From Neopestalotiopsis rosae (Eukaryota; Ascomycota; Sordariomycetes; Amphisphaeriales; Sporocadaceae): a stretch of DNA of 64,000 nt. This document shows, piece by piece, positions 1-10,421 of the stretch (position 1 is its first letter; every line of letters starts with the position of its first letter). A program made the position numbers and the translations under genes. The notes under the pieces were generated by a model that worked only from the letters and a program-made list of their open reading frames with translations, was not told where the DNA came from and searched no databases. The stretch spans positions 1-64,000 of the forward strand of contig JALGAS010000007.1 in NCBI GenBank assembly GCA_023078685.1. The letters are read 5' to 3'.

Positions 1-1862
1 ACAATGGGAAACCACACCCTGTCGCCTTCTACAGCAAGAAGTTCACCAAGGAACAACTCAACTACCAGATCCATGACAAGGAACTAATGGCAATTATCGA
101 AGCCTTCAAGGAATGGAGACACTATCTTAGTGGAACCAACTACAAGGTCCAAGTCTACACCGATCACAAGAACCTCGCCTCGTTCACAACCAGCAAAGAA
201 CTCAACAAGCGACAAATCAGATGGGCAGAGTTCTTGGCAGACTTCAACTTCGAAATCAGCTATCGAAGAGGAACTGAAAACGGAAGAGCCGATGCGCTCA
301 GCCGACGACCAGATCATTATCAGGATACGCCCAAGGAGGCACACACCCTTTTTACCATGGAAGAAAACGGGAAACTGGTCCCGACCATGAATCTCTATGC
401 AACCATGAGCATAACCAACCATAACAGCTGGACGGAACGCATGACTAAGTGCCCAGATCCAGATGACAACCTAGTAGGGAGACACGATCCCAGCCAACAG
501 CACTATAACGGGAAGATCAAAATCAAGGAACCACTACTCCAAGAGCTAATCAAAGATTACCACGAGTCACCGACTAGTGGACACCAAGGAGTGTTCAAGA
601 CAACCAAGCGAATCCAACAACACTTCGATTACCCACAGCTGCGGAAACACGTCAGCAACATCATCAAGGAATGCGATTTATGCAATAAGGCAAAATCAGC
701 ACGACACAAGCAATATGGACAGTTGCAACCCATACCGCCACCAGACAGAGCATGGAAATCTATCGCTCTAGACTTCATCGTGAAGCTACCACTATCAAGG
801 GAACCCTTAACTGGAGTATTCTACGATAGCATCCTAGTATTCACCGAACGACTCACGAAGTACGCATACTTCCTCCCATACAAGGAAGCAAGTAACGCAG
901 AAGAATTGGCATACACCTTCCTACGGACGATCGCCAGCAGACACGGATTACCAGACGAAATCATCTCCGATCGAGACAAGCTATTCACATCGAATTTCTG
1001 GAAATCACTCATCAGTCAGTTAGGATGCAATCACAAGTTATCCACCGCCTTTCACCCACAAACCGATGGACAAACAGAACGAGCCAACCAAGTACTCGAA
1101 GAATACCTCAGATGCTATGTCAATCATCAGCAAGACAATTGGGTCACACTATTGCCACTTGCGGAGTTTGCATACAACAGTGCAGTACGAGAACCCACCG
1201 GAATGTCACCGTTCTACGCCAATTACGGCTTCGAACCCGACATCACCAAAGAACCAATCAGAGGAAAAGGACTTGCACCACACGCCATTCAGCGTGTAGA
1301 CCAGCTCAAACACCTGCAAGCACAACTCCAGAAAGACCTTATCATGGCCCAAAGCAAGACCAAAGAAAGACATGATAGGAAGAAGATTGAGGGACCAATC
1401 TTTGCGGAGGGAGACAAAGTCTACCTTCTACGCAAGAACATCAAAACCAAGCGACCAAGCGACAAACTCGACTTCAAGAAACTCGGAGCATTCATAATCG
1501 AGAAGAAGATCTCGGATGTCAATTACCGTCTCAAGTTACCAAAAACTATGAGAAACCACCGAACCTTCCATATCTCATTGCTAGAGCCAGCACCAAAGAA
1601 CGCTAAAGTCGACGAAACGCTAGAAACAGAACCCGATCAGCAAGAATACGTCGTTGAGGAAATCATCGACCATAAGAAAGTCGGACGGGGATACCAATTC
1701 CACGTTAAATGGAAAGACTACCCACCTGAGGAAAACACTTGGGAACCTAGGAAGCATGTTGAGGGCTGCGCCGCTCTTGACCAGTATCTCCGGTCTCAAC
1801 AAGAGGACCAAGATCTACAAAATCACTTCCGAAACCAAGTGAAGACCAATCCACCTCGTTAG
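1..1862 (+). mobile_element. Ty3/gypsy chromovirus pol, 3' part (RNase H, integrase, chromodomain)
   Basis: The frame is open from base 3 at the window edge to a stop at 1860-1862, so this is the C-terminal part of a pol polyprotein whose gag, protease and most of the reverse transcriptase lie to the left. RNase H comes first and ends near the DALSRR motif at about 292-309. A His-His-Cys-Cys integrase zinc-binding module follows at about 560-690. The integrase core has Asp at 771, Asp at 969 and Glu at 1077, which gives exactly 35 residues between the second Asp and the Glu (D,D35E). A GPF-type module with KLGAFIIEKK follows near 1480. A chromodomain (EYVVEEIIDHK, then FHVKWKDYPPEENTWEP) lies at about 1644-1800. 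Chromodomains of chromoviruses usually steer integration to modified histones. No internal stop or frameshift is visible, so this part could be functional. The annotated Met at 87 is internal and is not a real start. Confidence 0.93.
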
Positions 1863-2367
1863 AAACCCCCATAGACTGAAGGTCCTCCACCACGAAGTGC
1901 TCGTGGCTATCCAAGGCAGGCAACAGACCATCCTCCTTGTCCAGCTCCTCCATTCCTCGCTGGAACAACTCGGACCCCTTCGCCTTCGCACGAGCACGGA
2001 TCTTTCGGATACGAGATAACCGACCAGCAGCAGCGGCTAAAGAAGACTGAAGTTCTGCCATCTTCTCGTGAAGAGCCAGCAGATCATCACTAGCTTCCTC
2101 TTCCTCCTTCTCCAACTTCTGTTGCTGATCCAACACCTTTCGGAGAGAAGACGCTACCAGAACACCATCGCACTTCCGAGTCGGATGACGGATGCACTCC
2201 AGACATCGATTCGACCTTTCCTCCGACATGACGCAAGTCGTCTTATTTTTCCAGCAAGGCGTGCAAGGCATATCGGCAGCACGACCGTTCTTTTTCACAA
2301 ATTCCAAAAGGTTTAAGCGCTCGAGTGTTTTACGAGCAGGGACTGAAGGATCTGACATGATGAGCAC
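1747..2367 (-). CDS. Antisense element-borne protein with Zn2Cys6-like cluster and coiled coil
   Basis: This intact 206-codon frame runs opposite to pol, overlapping its last 116 bases and filling the otherwise untranslated tail between pol and the 3' LTR. Residues 35-66 contain six cysteines spaced C-x2-C-x6-C-x9-C-x2-C-x7-C (Cys35, 38, 45, 55, 58, 66). That fits the general fungal Zn2Cys6 binuclear-cluster pattern. The run of basic residues usual after the second Cys is weak here (WKNKTT). A Glu-, Lys- and Leu-rich stretch of about residues 75-130 looks like a coiled coil, the arrangement seen in Gal4-type dimers. The C-terminus is acidic. The start codon is 127 bases from the LTR, so the LTR may supply an antisense promoter (inference). 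Met4 is an alternative start. The frame is long and open where there is no sense coding, which supports real coding. Its function is unknown, and a chance resemblance to Zn2Cys6 is possible. Confidence 0.6.
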   Translation of the reverse strand: MLIMSDPSVPARKTLERLNLLEFVKKNGRAADMPCTPCWKNKTTCVMSEERSNRCLECIRHPTRKCDGVLVASSLRKVLDQQQKLEKEEEEASDDLLALHEKMAELQSSLAAAAGRLSRIRKIRARAKAKGSELFQRGMEELDKEDGLLPALDSHEHFVVEDLQSMGVSNEVDWSSLGFGSDFVDLGPLVETGDTGQERRSPQHAS

Positions 2368-2607
2368 CCATCACAAGGAAAGCAAGAAGGGAAGGATATG
2401 GAAGGGAACTTAAGGGACACGGCACAGATGGGGACGCGACCTACTTATGCGGCCTAAGTCTTTCGAGGACAAAAGACATGGAGAAGGGAGCTGATGTTAC
2501 GAACATGCACCCTTGCAGAAGGACAAACAACTGTGTTGGCGCTTAAGAAGGTATGCTGCGGGGCAGTGACCACGGCCCTGGCCAAAAGACCCAGCCACCC
2601 CCGCCAG

Positions 2608-2726
2608 CTGTCAACAAGTGTTGACAGGATCATGGCCTTGGCAATGATCCATTGGCATGGATCACAAGGATCATTGTGATCCATAAGATCCAAGAACAAA
2701 GGGGATCATACTTGTTGGTATGATCC
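2608..2726. repeat. Cluster of GATC-centred hairpins in the LTR
   Basis: Several inverted repeats follow one another. CTGTCAACA (2608-2616) pairs with 2619-2627. GGATCAT (2627-2633) pairs with 2644-2650. GGATCACAA (2659-2667) pairs with 2674-2682. GGATCATAC (2703-2711) pairs with 2718-2726. The same cluster recurs 427 bp downstream in the nested copy. It could form RNA structure or be a repeated protein-binding site; its role is unknown. Confidence 0.75.
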
Positions 2727-2916
2727 AAGCAAACATCAGTGAGGGAATGAATGGATATATTAGGGAGGGATTTCCTACGGTTACATAGACAGTCATTACC
2801 TCAGTGATCAATCTAAGCATCTATCTTACCCATAGGTGAAGCATTCAATACGCTTTGACGACTACACTTGTGAATCATTTCAGGACCACCATCTTCAGTT
2901 ACTCATTGCTCAGTTC

Positions 2917-3438
2917 AGTATTGTTACGAACATGCACCCTTGCAGAAGGACAAACAACTGTGTTGGCGCTTAAGAAGGTATGCTGCGGGGCAGTGACCAC
3001 GGCCCTGGCCAAAAGACCCAGCCACCCCCGCCAGCTGTCAACAAGTGTTGACAGGATCATGGCCTTGGCAATGATCCATTGGCATGGATCACAAGGATCA
3101 TTGTGATCCATAAGATCCAAGAACAAAGGGGATCATACTTGTTGGTATGATCCAAGCAAACATCAGTGAGGGAATGAATGGATATATTAGGGAGGGATTT
3201 CCTACGGTTACATAGACAGTCATTACCTCAGTGATCAATCTAAGCATCTATCTTACCCATAGGTGAAGCATTCAATACGCTTTGACGACTACACTTGTGA
3301 ATCATTTCAGGACCACCATCTTCAGTTACTCATTGCTCAGTTCAGTATCTTGGCTAGCGTTCCCTGTTAGCATAAACCCCCAACACCTCTTATACTCAGG
3401 TTTATTCTAGAAACCCGTAGTATAGTCGTTACAAGTAT
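2917..3438. repeat. 5-bp target site duplication AGTAT around the nested LTR
   Basis: The left copy is at 2917-2921 and the right copy at 3434-3438, directly abutting the TG and CA ends of the inner LTR. Five base pairs is the usual duplication length for Ty3/gypsy integration. Confidence 0.88.
2922..3433 (+). mobile_element. Nested solo LTR inside the 3' LTR
   Basis: This 512-bp copy starts TGTTACGA and ends TCGTTACA. By eye it is identical to the outer LTR along its whole length. It is flanked by AGTAT on both sides (2917-2921 and 3434-3438), and AGTAT occurs once at the equivalent site inside the inserted copy. That is the signature of an independent integration followed by LTR-LTR recombination that left a solo LTR. 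The lack of differences implies a recent event. Confidence 0.88.
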
Positions 3439-3523
3439 CTTGGCTAGCGTTCCCTGTTAGCATAAACCCCCAACACCTCTTATACTCAGGTTTATTCTAG
3501 AAACCCGTAGTATAGTCGTTACA

Positions 3524-4010
3524 CCGGTTTTCGATAACTTAATATAAAGCGTTATAAAAACCGTTAAAGCAGCACTTATTAATATTATAAAGCTCTAATA
3601 AACCAAAAAAGACCTATTTAATACTAAAATAGCTTATAAAATAGCTAAGCGACGCAAAGCGCAAAAGAATTATCGCATTTAAGCCGGGGGGGTTTTAAAA
3701 ATATCCGATAGCCGTAATATAATAAAAAAAAAGGTGGAAATAATTATATAAAATGCCCGGGAGAAAATTAAACGTTTAAAATTAAAATTAAAAATAGCCG
3801 AAAAAAGGGCCAAAAAGGAGATTAAGAAGGAGGAAAGGAAAGCCATCCGGTTAGCTAAAAAAGCTAAAAAAAAAGCCTAATAAGCGGCAAATCTACGGTA
3901 ACGTAGGCAAATAGCTAGGTAATTATAATTATAATATGGTGGTAAATAATAGCAAAAAATAATAATATATTAATTATAGTGACTAAAAAGGTGATATAAC
4001 CAAATAGGTG
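3524..4010. repeat. AT-rich RIP-like relic, possibly of a DDE transposon
   Basis: This block is strongly AT-rich and full of TA dinucleotides, with stops in every frame, as expected after repeat-induced point mutation. On the plus strand around 3745-3880 a lysine-rich reading can be followed (KLKLKIAEKRAKKEIKKEE and on). It resembles the basic C-terminal tail of pogo/Fot1-type transposases, but that identification is weak. The intact LTR beside it shows no such decay. Confidence 0.5.
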
Positions 4011-4013
4011 GGG

Positions 4014-4036
4014 AGCACTATCCTGCGGATAGTGCT
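4014..4036. repeat. Perfect 10-bp hairpin
   Basis: AGCACTATCC (4014-4023) and GGATAGTGCT (4027-4036) are perfect inverted repeats around a 3-base loop, at the right edge of the AT-rich relic. It may be a terminal inverted repeat remnant or a simple palindrome. Confidence 0.6.
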
Positions 4037-4560
4037 TTAAGGAACGAAAAAACCGGCCGCAGTGGGTGGGGCGTGGCACGGGTATGCATTAATATAACGA
4101 TAAATTACGAAACCGTCTGGGGGCTACAATCTGATAGTCATTGATTATAGGCGATCGACAGTCTAGATATATTTTCCGATAGTTAGTTAATTTGGAGCTT
4201 ATCAAACTCAATTACACTGCGGGCGCCCAGAACCAAACCTGACGGTATTAGAACCTGGGAATCTAGTACGGTCTTCGTCGACTCGACGTCAAAAAGGCAA
4301 ATAATTATCAGTCACATAAGAGAAAGCCAGAGATTAACATAACACAACTTTTCAGGCATCAGAACGGTGGTAGATTGGTTTGTCAATGCTTTCATCATTC
4401 CCTAATAATTCATTTTGTGAAACCGATCCACGCCAAACCATGCACAAGTGACGCCTGATGAAATCCCTTCCAATTGCTGAAAAGTGCTCGCATGGTATCT
4501 TGGAAGAGACGTAGCACATGACCGTTCCTAACCCATTCATCAACCAGAAGCAAGGCCCGC
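4037..4560. other. Intergenic, 3' of the eL18 gene
   Basis: No convincing gene is visible. The last part should contain the eL18 3' untranslated region. The rest links the repeat block to the housekeeping region. Confidence 0.6.
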
Positions 4561-5575
4561 TTAGACCTTGAAACCCTTGGATCGTCTGCGACCACGGGCA
4601 CGCTCGAACTTGCGGCCCTTGGACTGGACGTAGGGCTTCTTGTTCTTGTGGGGACCCATGCCGAAGTGCTTGACGGCCTCACGGGCGTTCTTGGGGCCAC
4701 GGAGTAGCAGGGTGTTGCTGCCAGTGGGGGCACGCAGAGCGAGCTGATCGAGGGTGAGGGTCTCACCACCGGCGGCCAGGATGCGGGCACGGGCGGTGGC
4801 GGTGAAGCGCAGAGCGGCGATGCTCAGCTTGGGGACGGTGAGCAGACGGTTGTCGTCGGTGATGGTACCGACAACGACGACGGTCTTGCCCTCCTGACCC
4901 TTGCTCTGACCAACGATGCGGGAGACAGAGACGGGGGGTCTGTTGATGCGGGACATAAAGAGACGGCGCAGGACGACCTTGTTGAAGCTGGAGTCGGTAC
5001 GACCTATATTGAGGAGAGAAGGGACATCAGCGCCATTCGACTTGATAACTCATCAAGAGCGAGCTCGGGGTTGCGGAGTATTGGTGTAACTTACGGGCCA
5101 GGAAGCGGTAAAGCTTGACGAGGAGCTTCAAGTAGACGTTGTCGCTCTTGGGCGCCTTGCGGTGGCCATCGCGCACGTGGTGTCTGTCCAGATCGATACC
5201 TTTAAAGCTAATTGTTAGCTTCTTATTCAAGTATGCTCATGTTGGGACATCGTCATCCAGCGATGGAGAGGCCTCAAGAGTCCGTGGTGAAGGGCGCGAC
5301 AGCAGAGGCAAGTTCGGGTATCACGCCGCTCTTGCTCGCAAATCTCATCGCCTTCATAACCAACGTCGACTCGTAGCTGAGACCCCATCCATCGAAGGAG
5401 AGATTTGTCCAGGTCGCAGACGATGTGAGTTTCGCAAAGAGCCCGCGAGAAAGTTTTTCGAGACTTGCGACCGAGGTGATTCGACCATCAGAGTCTCTCA
5501 AATTCTCGCCGCAGCAATTGCCTCTCAAACATCGCCCACTTGCACACGAAAAATCCAAGTAATAGACGTACCCAT
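4561..5575 (-). CDS. rpl18: 60S ribosomal protein eL18
   Basis: This encodes the large-subunit protein eL18, part of the cytosolic ribosome. Three exons join in frame: 5575-5572 (only ATGG), 5199-5095 and 5003-4561. Together they encode 183 residues, the usual length of the family. The N-terminus reads [20 protein letters not shown] and the middle junction restores [18 protein letters not shown], both hallmark eL18 segments. The C-terminus ends [16 protein letters not shown]. Donors are GTACGT and GTAAGT and both acceptors end in AG. The first intron is 372 nt, long for this genome but common in ribosomal protein genes. The downstream ATG at 4956 gives a truncated product and is not the start. 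Confidence 0.96.
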
Positions 5576-6458
5576 CTTGACGGTGACTCTGTCGAAGTTG
5601 CTGAGTCGATGGGTTGTATTGTTGGCTGCCGGGTTAGTATAAATCGAGAAAGGAAAAAAGTTCTCGTGAAGGCCCGCCAGCGAAGTGGGAAAGTTCGATT
5701 GGCAGAGGTGGGACGAGTCTGTGGGTGGGCGGTGAAAATTGGCAGTTAGGGTAAAACTTCGCCAGAATGTTAAAAAGTCTTTTGACCAGCCTAGACTTCA
5801 TTGGGTCCCGATCAGATGCAGCCCAGTCAAGTCTGCCAAGAGGCTCCAGCGAGTGGTGTGGGGCTAGCAGGGACCCGAACAAGCTGAAGATCAATCAAAG
5901 TCCACCAACATGGAGACAATTTGGCCCAACTGGTAATCATGGCTTTCAGCTGGCAGTACAATGCTTGTATCCAACTTTGACCATGAGATGTGAATCCACC
6001 AACTCGTCGTGATCAGGATCGTCAAATACGACTTTCGTCTTTCAAGGCCTGAGCAGGTGATATAATCCCCTGATCTTGGCGTCGTCCACGTATTCAAAAC
6101 ATGCTATCAATTGAAAATGCATATATACAAAGTAAAAAGTCTACAGCTATCGTGACTCCAGTCTTGTATATTCCTTGTACTTCATGTTGTAATCGGTTTG
6201 CCTTCCTAGTACAATCCCGTCAACCAAGTGCTTTATAGAAAACTCTGTTTTCTAACAAATCTGTTTGTCTAAGTCCTGAAAGCCTGCCAACCAGTATTCG
6301 CTGGTGAAATCCGGTCTCTGTTTGCTGAGCTCCCGAAAATGCCTTGCCGTCTTTCTCGATGCAATGCAGCCATTCGCTGCTCTATTATATTTGTGGTACA
6401 GTTCCAAAGATGAACCTTGTCTTCCATATCCAAGCCAAAGGCTGGAACCCCTTTTCGC
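5576..6458. other. Intergenic: eL18 promoter side and carrier 3' end
   Basis: Several short frames are present but none resembles a known protein. The left end must hold the eL18 promoter and 5' untranslated region; the right end holds the 3' untranslated region of the carrier gene. Confidence 0.6.
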
Positions 6459-7773
6459 CTATAATGTAACAGGCTGAGCATTGAGACCAATCAAAAAGTC
6501 TCTCGTCATTTCGAAACTGAGCCAGTTGGCTGCCATGCTTGGGGCAACCTTGAGTAGGTTGGGAACGAGACCCTTGTACATGCCCCGAATGCCTTCTTGG
6601 CCGACAATCACCCTCACGGCGTCAAATATCGATTTGTATTGGTAACCCATGCCGGACATGGTGTTGATCTGAAATCTTCTCCGTAGTACATCGCTAGAAA
6701 GAGCGTTAGCATCCAAAGGCTTTGTCAATACTGAATGAATTATCTGCAAGACTTACAAGGGGTATGTGCAAGTTTGCGCCACGGCTCCGGACAAGCCACC
6801 GGCCATCAGCTTTCGCCATGCGCTCGGGTCGCGATCTCCCTCGGGCGTCAACAGTTTTCGCACGTACTCGTAGACCATAAAGTTCAGTCCGACCTGGGAC
6901 AAGTCAGTTATCAGGGCAAAGACAGAGCAAGGGATAAACCAATGCTTCATTATCGAGAACGTACATAGGGCGCGACGCCGGCCACAGTAGGAATGATGCC
7001 TCGGTAAAGAGCACCAACACCGCCTTCCTGCTTATACATGTCGACCAATGTCGGCCACATACCCGGAAGCTCTCCCTTGGGCCTGTTGGCCAAAGCAGCA
7101 AACGATGCAGATTGAATCGATAGTCGCGTGCGGACAATGTCCAAAGGATAGGTAAAAAAGACCGAGGTGATACCTGCTATGCCACCACACACAAGTCTCT
7201 GGACCGGGCTGAGGGGAGCTCCTGGCGAACTCTCAAAGAAATGCTATACGTTGCTCGTGGTCAGCTTTCCTCCAATATCAGTATTTGGTGTGCCTGTCGC
7301 AAAGTGCTATCTCACCTTCTTGTAGAGATTGTAACTGCCGAATTGCACCGCTGAATATGGAACTATACGAATGCAATTCGTGCCGTTGCCACGCATGAAA
7401 CCTCTCCAACCTTCTTCGCGCCACATCTTTGCGAGGGCTTTGCCCACGGGCAGCTTGTATTCATTGTGGCCGGCGCTTTGCACTTGGTACAGAATCTTCA
7501 ATCGCTCGAGGGGAGAGACGACAGTTCTGGATACGGCACCAGCTACGCCGCCACCGCAAAAGGCAGCAACGACTGGTTGTGAAAAGAAGTCTCGAAAGGG
7601 CGCTGCCTTGTCCTCGGCGCTTGGAGCTGCCTTGATCGCATCTTCAGAAGTCTGCAAAAAGAACACGGCCAGTCAGTCATTGTTCCTCCAATCTCATCTC
7701 GGCGACAACACCGCCTTGGGAACAGAGGGATGCGATCTCCAGGGAAAACTTGTTCCCAACGTACAGTTGTCAT
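6459..7773 (-). CDS. Mitochondrial carrier, YPR011C-type (probable APS/PAPS transporter)
   Basis: This is a member of the mitochondrial carrier family of inner-membrane exchangers. Five exons (7773-7765, 7651-7316, 7243-6965, 6893-6757, 6693-6459) give 331 residues, normal for the family. All three carrier repeats carry the signature proline motif: PLERLK, PLDIVR and PFDVLR. Flanking text such as GNGTNCIRIVPYSAVQF and MRDFL-like ends matches the yeast YPR011C group, shown in yeast to move adenosine phosphosulfates. The substrate here is inferred from similarity only. The first coding exon is just nine bases (Met-Thr-Thr), so gene finders may start the protein at a wrong downstream Met. The coenzyme A carrier Leu5 is a related alternative. 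Confidence 0.88.
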
Positions 7774-10421
7774 CTTGACAGATGAGATTGGCGCAGTAGG
7801 TCAGCAAAGTTTGCGACGCGTGGGCTGCAGCTGGAGAGCAGCGTCGCACAAGTGCTGAGGTGTCAGAACGTGTGTCCTCGACCACACCAAGTGCACCCAA
7901 ACAAATGTGTAGACACGTGTGGTTGCTCGAGGGAGCGGGTGATGTTGAAGGATTTGCAATTGTCGTCGTGTCGTCGAATCCTAGCAGTAAGAAGAGGTCG
8001 TCGCAGATTCGGACGTCATAGCTTTAAGCTCTGTTCGGGTGTGATCACCATGTGTCAAGCTGGGGGGTAGCAGTGCAGTGCAGTGCAGTGCAGTGCAGCA
8101 CAGCGCAAAGGAGCTCTCTGGACCGTCGGCGGGTTCTCTTAGCTGGCGGAATCGCAATGGGGTCGGCAACCCATCCACAAAGAAGAAAGGAGGAGAGAAT
8201 TGAGATTGGGCAAAAGAACAGTCTGTGCCGATAACGAATGTGAGCAGAATGCTAACAGAACATGACTGACAAAAAGGTCAGAAAGCGCGCAGGGACAGAC
8301 AGGAAGTTTGAAGAGCCGGTGGTGGACGAGCAGACAGTCAATCAGGTCAGAGTCAGCTTTTTAGTTGCTGGGCGGCGTCACGGCAGCAGCTCAAGAGGTA
8401 CCCTAGGCGCTTTTCCTCTGCCTACACAGTACACGGTACTTCCGCTGGCTGACAAGCTGAGCACCCGACCAAAAGCTCATACCAACTTAATTCAGTTTTT
8501 TCCCTGGCTTCCCCCAGCTTTTGGGTTTTATTCAAGTTGTCAGGAGACAAAACGTGGGGTCAATTTACAGCCGCATGACGGGAATCTGATCTGTCGGAGG
8601 ACGAACATGAGATCTGATGTATCTTACCTAGGTTGCCGTCCAAACGAACCGTTCTTGACATCAGGTGCACCATGCATCCTGAGCCGTCTTGTCTACATTA
8701 GTTCCTAGAATCCACTCGACTTGGGAGTACATAATCTCTGTTGTGCTTTCATATTCTTCTTTATTCTTTTTCACAATTGTCTATAGCAATTTGTTCGTCT
8801 CTCGAAGCTGAAAAGGGGGCGTGGATCCATAACACAGAAAATGACATGAAATTACCTACATGACCATGACCAGCAAAATCTATTACAAGTACCTTGTTAT
8901 TGTGGTCAATACCAACTCTTCAACTTCGAATCCTGCTTAAAAACTAACAAAAGGTGATCCAGTGTTTCGGGAAAGAGCTGTAAACTACGGTACATCATTG
9001 GCGTGCATAATGGTCTGATTGGCTGGCTTATGGATTCGCTTAAGCATGCCCGAACAAGAGAGCAAGCTGTCGCGTTTCAATACAACCGAACATTTCCCTT
9101 GTTTCCCACCTCTCTGGCAATATGGATTATGAAATCAATAGTCATATTACGACGAGATTTACTCGTACGAGAAGCTCTTCAGTGGAAAATAGGCAGCGTT
9201 TTCCACCAAAGGGTTACAAGTCTCAACGGTTGTACAGATGTAGTATTTGGTCATGCTTACAATGTAGTTTTCCCGGCGAAATACCTCGTCATATGCGCTG
9301 ATCATCCAGCAAGCCAAGCAAGATCGTCGTATACCTACCCGCAGTTTCTGGTTGGCCACTTTTGCAACCGCTATGGAGCGCAGCTTCACTTAAGCCCGGC
9401 GCCAAACCATCCATCATAGCCGAAAATCGCCGTGATAGTGTGCTTGTCGGAGACCGGCCGGGTTAGACCGGGAAAGACGATCCTCTAGATGCCGCCTTTG
9501 TGCAGATTATACCATCGAATTTCAAGTAGCTTATACTTCGTACATATGTATGCGTTTAGAACGAACATTGCATAGATGTCTCATCCGTAATGCTGCGACC
9601 CGTCTCTCTGTGCAGTTCTTTCCGTTTGCTGCTTTGCAGCACAAAAGCGCTGTCAGATGCGTTCTGTGTTTCACCCCTACGGCACCGAGAATCGAATAGT
9701 GGTTGCATCTGTGATGTTTTTCCCCGGGTTTCCTGACTGAAACATCTCGGCCTCAGTTGGAGTAAGCATAGCGAGATGCAGGAACACTCTGAAAATGGAC
9801 CATGGCAACCTCGACCACTACGCGTACTTACATGTCCCGTAATAAGTATCAAGTTCGATGATGAACGATCTTATCAGGTGGATACATTACTTGGGCTATC
9901 GCATGTACCTGCTCTGATAGCAAATTGTGGAGACCCGACTATACTTACTATGCTGCGTTTGCTATGAGTTCATACGTTTTAGGCAATTCTTCTACAGTTG
10001 AGCATTCTTGTGCATTTTAACCAGGCAATCGACTTCCATAGAGAAACGAAGATGAGTGTGGCTGTGCCGGGCTGACGGGGAGGTCCCGTACTGGCAACAC
10101 ATGTGAAATCACTTCTAGAAAAGTTCGACGAAGCATGTGGGTTTAACAAATTATTACCTATAGAAGAGACTAGAGTTGAGCCCCTAGGGCCAGAGGGCAA
10201 GCTGAGTTCATTCGACAAGAGCAGCGCCCCGCCTACTTGCGCTGAATAACTGAATCTATTGTACGTTGTGTCGTAAAAGCAATTCGGAAGTCGTCCGAAC
10301 TAGAAAATGAGCAGATCCGGAAAGAGAAAACAAACTACCGGCCGATACAGAACATTACACACGAACTTTTGAGGGCATCTCTGCAAGAATACCGCGCGAT
10401 CTATCATCAAGAGAAAAGCGA
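7774..10421. other. Intergenic, 2.6 kb, no recognised gene
   Basis: The left edge is the promoter side of the carrier gene. Frames of 148 codons at 8262 and 138 codons at 9003 on the plus strand show no family resemblance or splice support. No tRNA-like or rRNA-like sequence was seen. Confidence 0.55.
8071..8098. repeat. Microsatellite (CAGTG)5
   Basis: Five tandem CAGTG units run from 8071 to 8095, followed by a partial unit, about 300 bp upstream of the carrier start codon. Confidence 0.9.

Larger units (their letters stand above)
2495..3523 (+). mobile_element. 3' LTR of the chromovirus, split by a nested LTR
   Basis: The outer LTR is in two parts, 2495-2921 (427 bp) and 3439-3523 (85 bp), 512 bp in total. 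It begins TGTTACGA and ends TCGTTACA, which are near-perfect inverted ends with the TG...CA termini of LTRs. A purine-rich tract (GGAGAAGGGAGC) lies just upstream and could serve as the plus-strand primer site. The host sequence resumes at 3524 with CCGGT. That should be the right target-site copy, and the matching left copy would lie beyond the 5' LTR outside this window. Confidence 0.88.

Noticed and set aside
130..1375. Long frames at 130-390 and 1025-1375 (+) inside pol
   Set aside because: They lie in other frames of a clearly coding integrase region and show only Thr/Arg/Ser-rich shadow text.
8262..8708. 148-codon plus-strand frame
   Set aside because: No family resemblance, no splice partners, and a composition typical of noncoding sequence.
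9003..9419. 138-codon plus-strand frame
   Set aside because: No recognisable motif and no supporting gene structure in a 2.6-kb gap.
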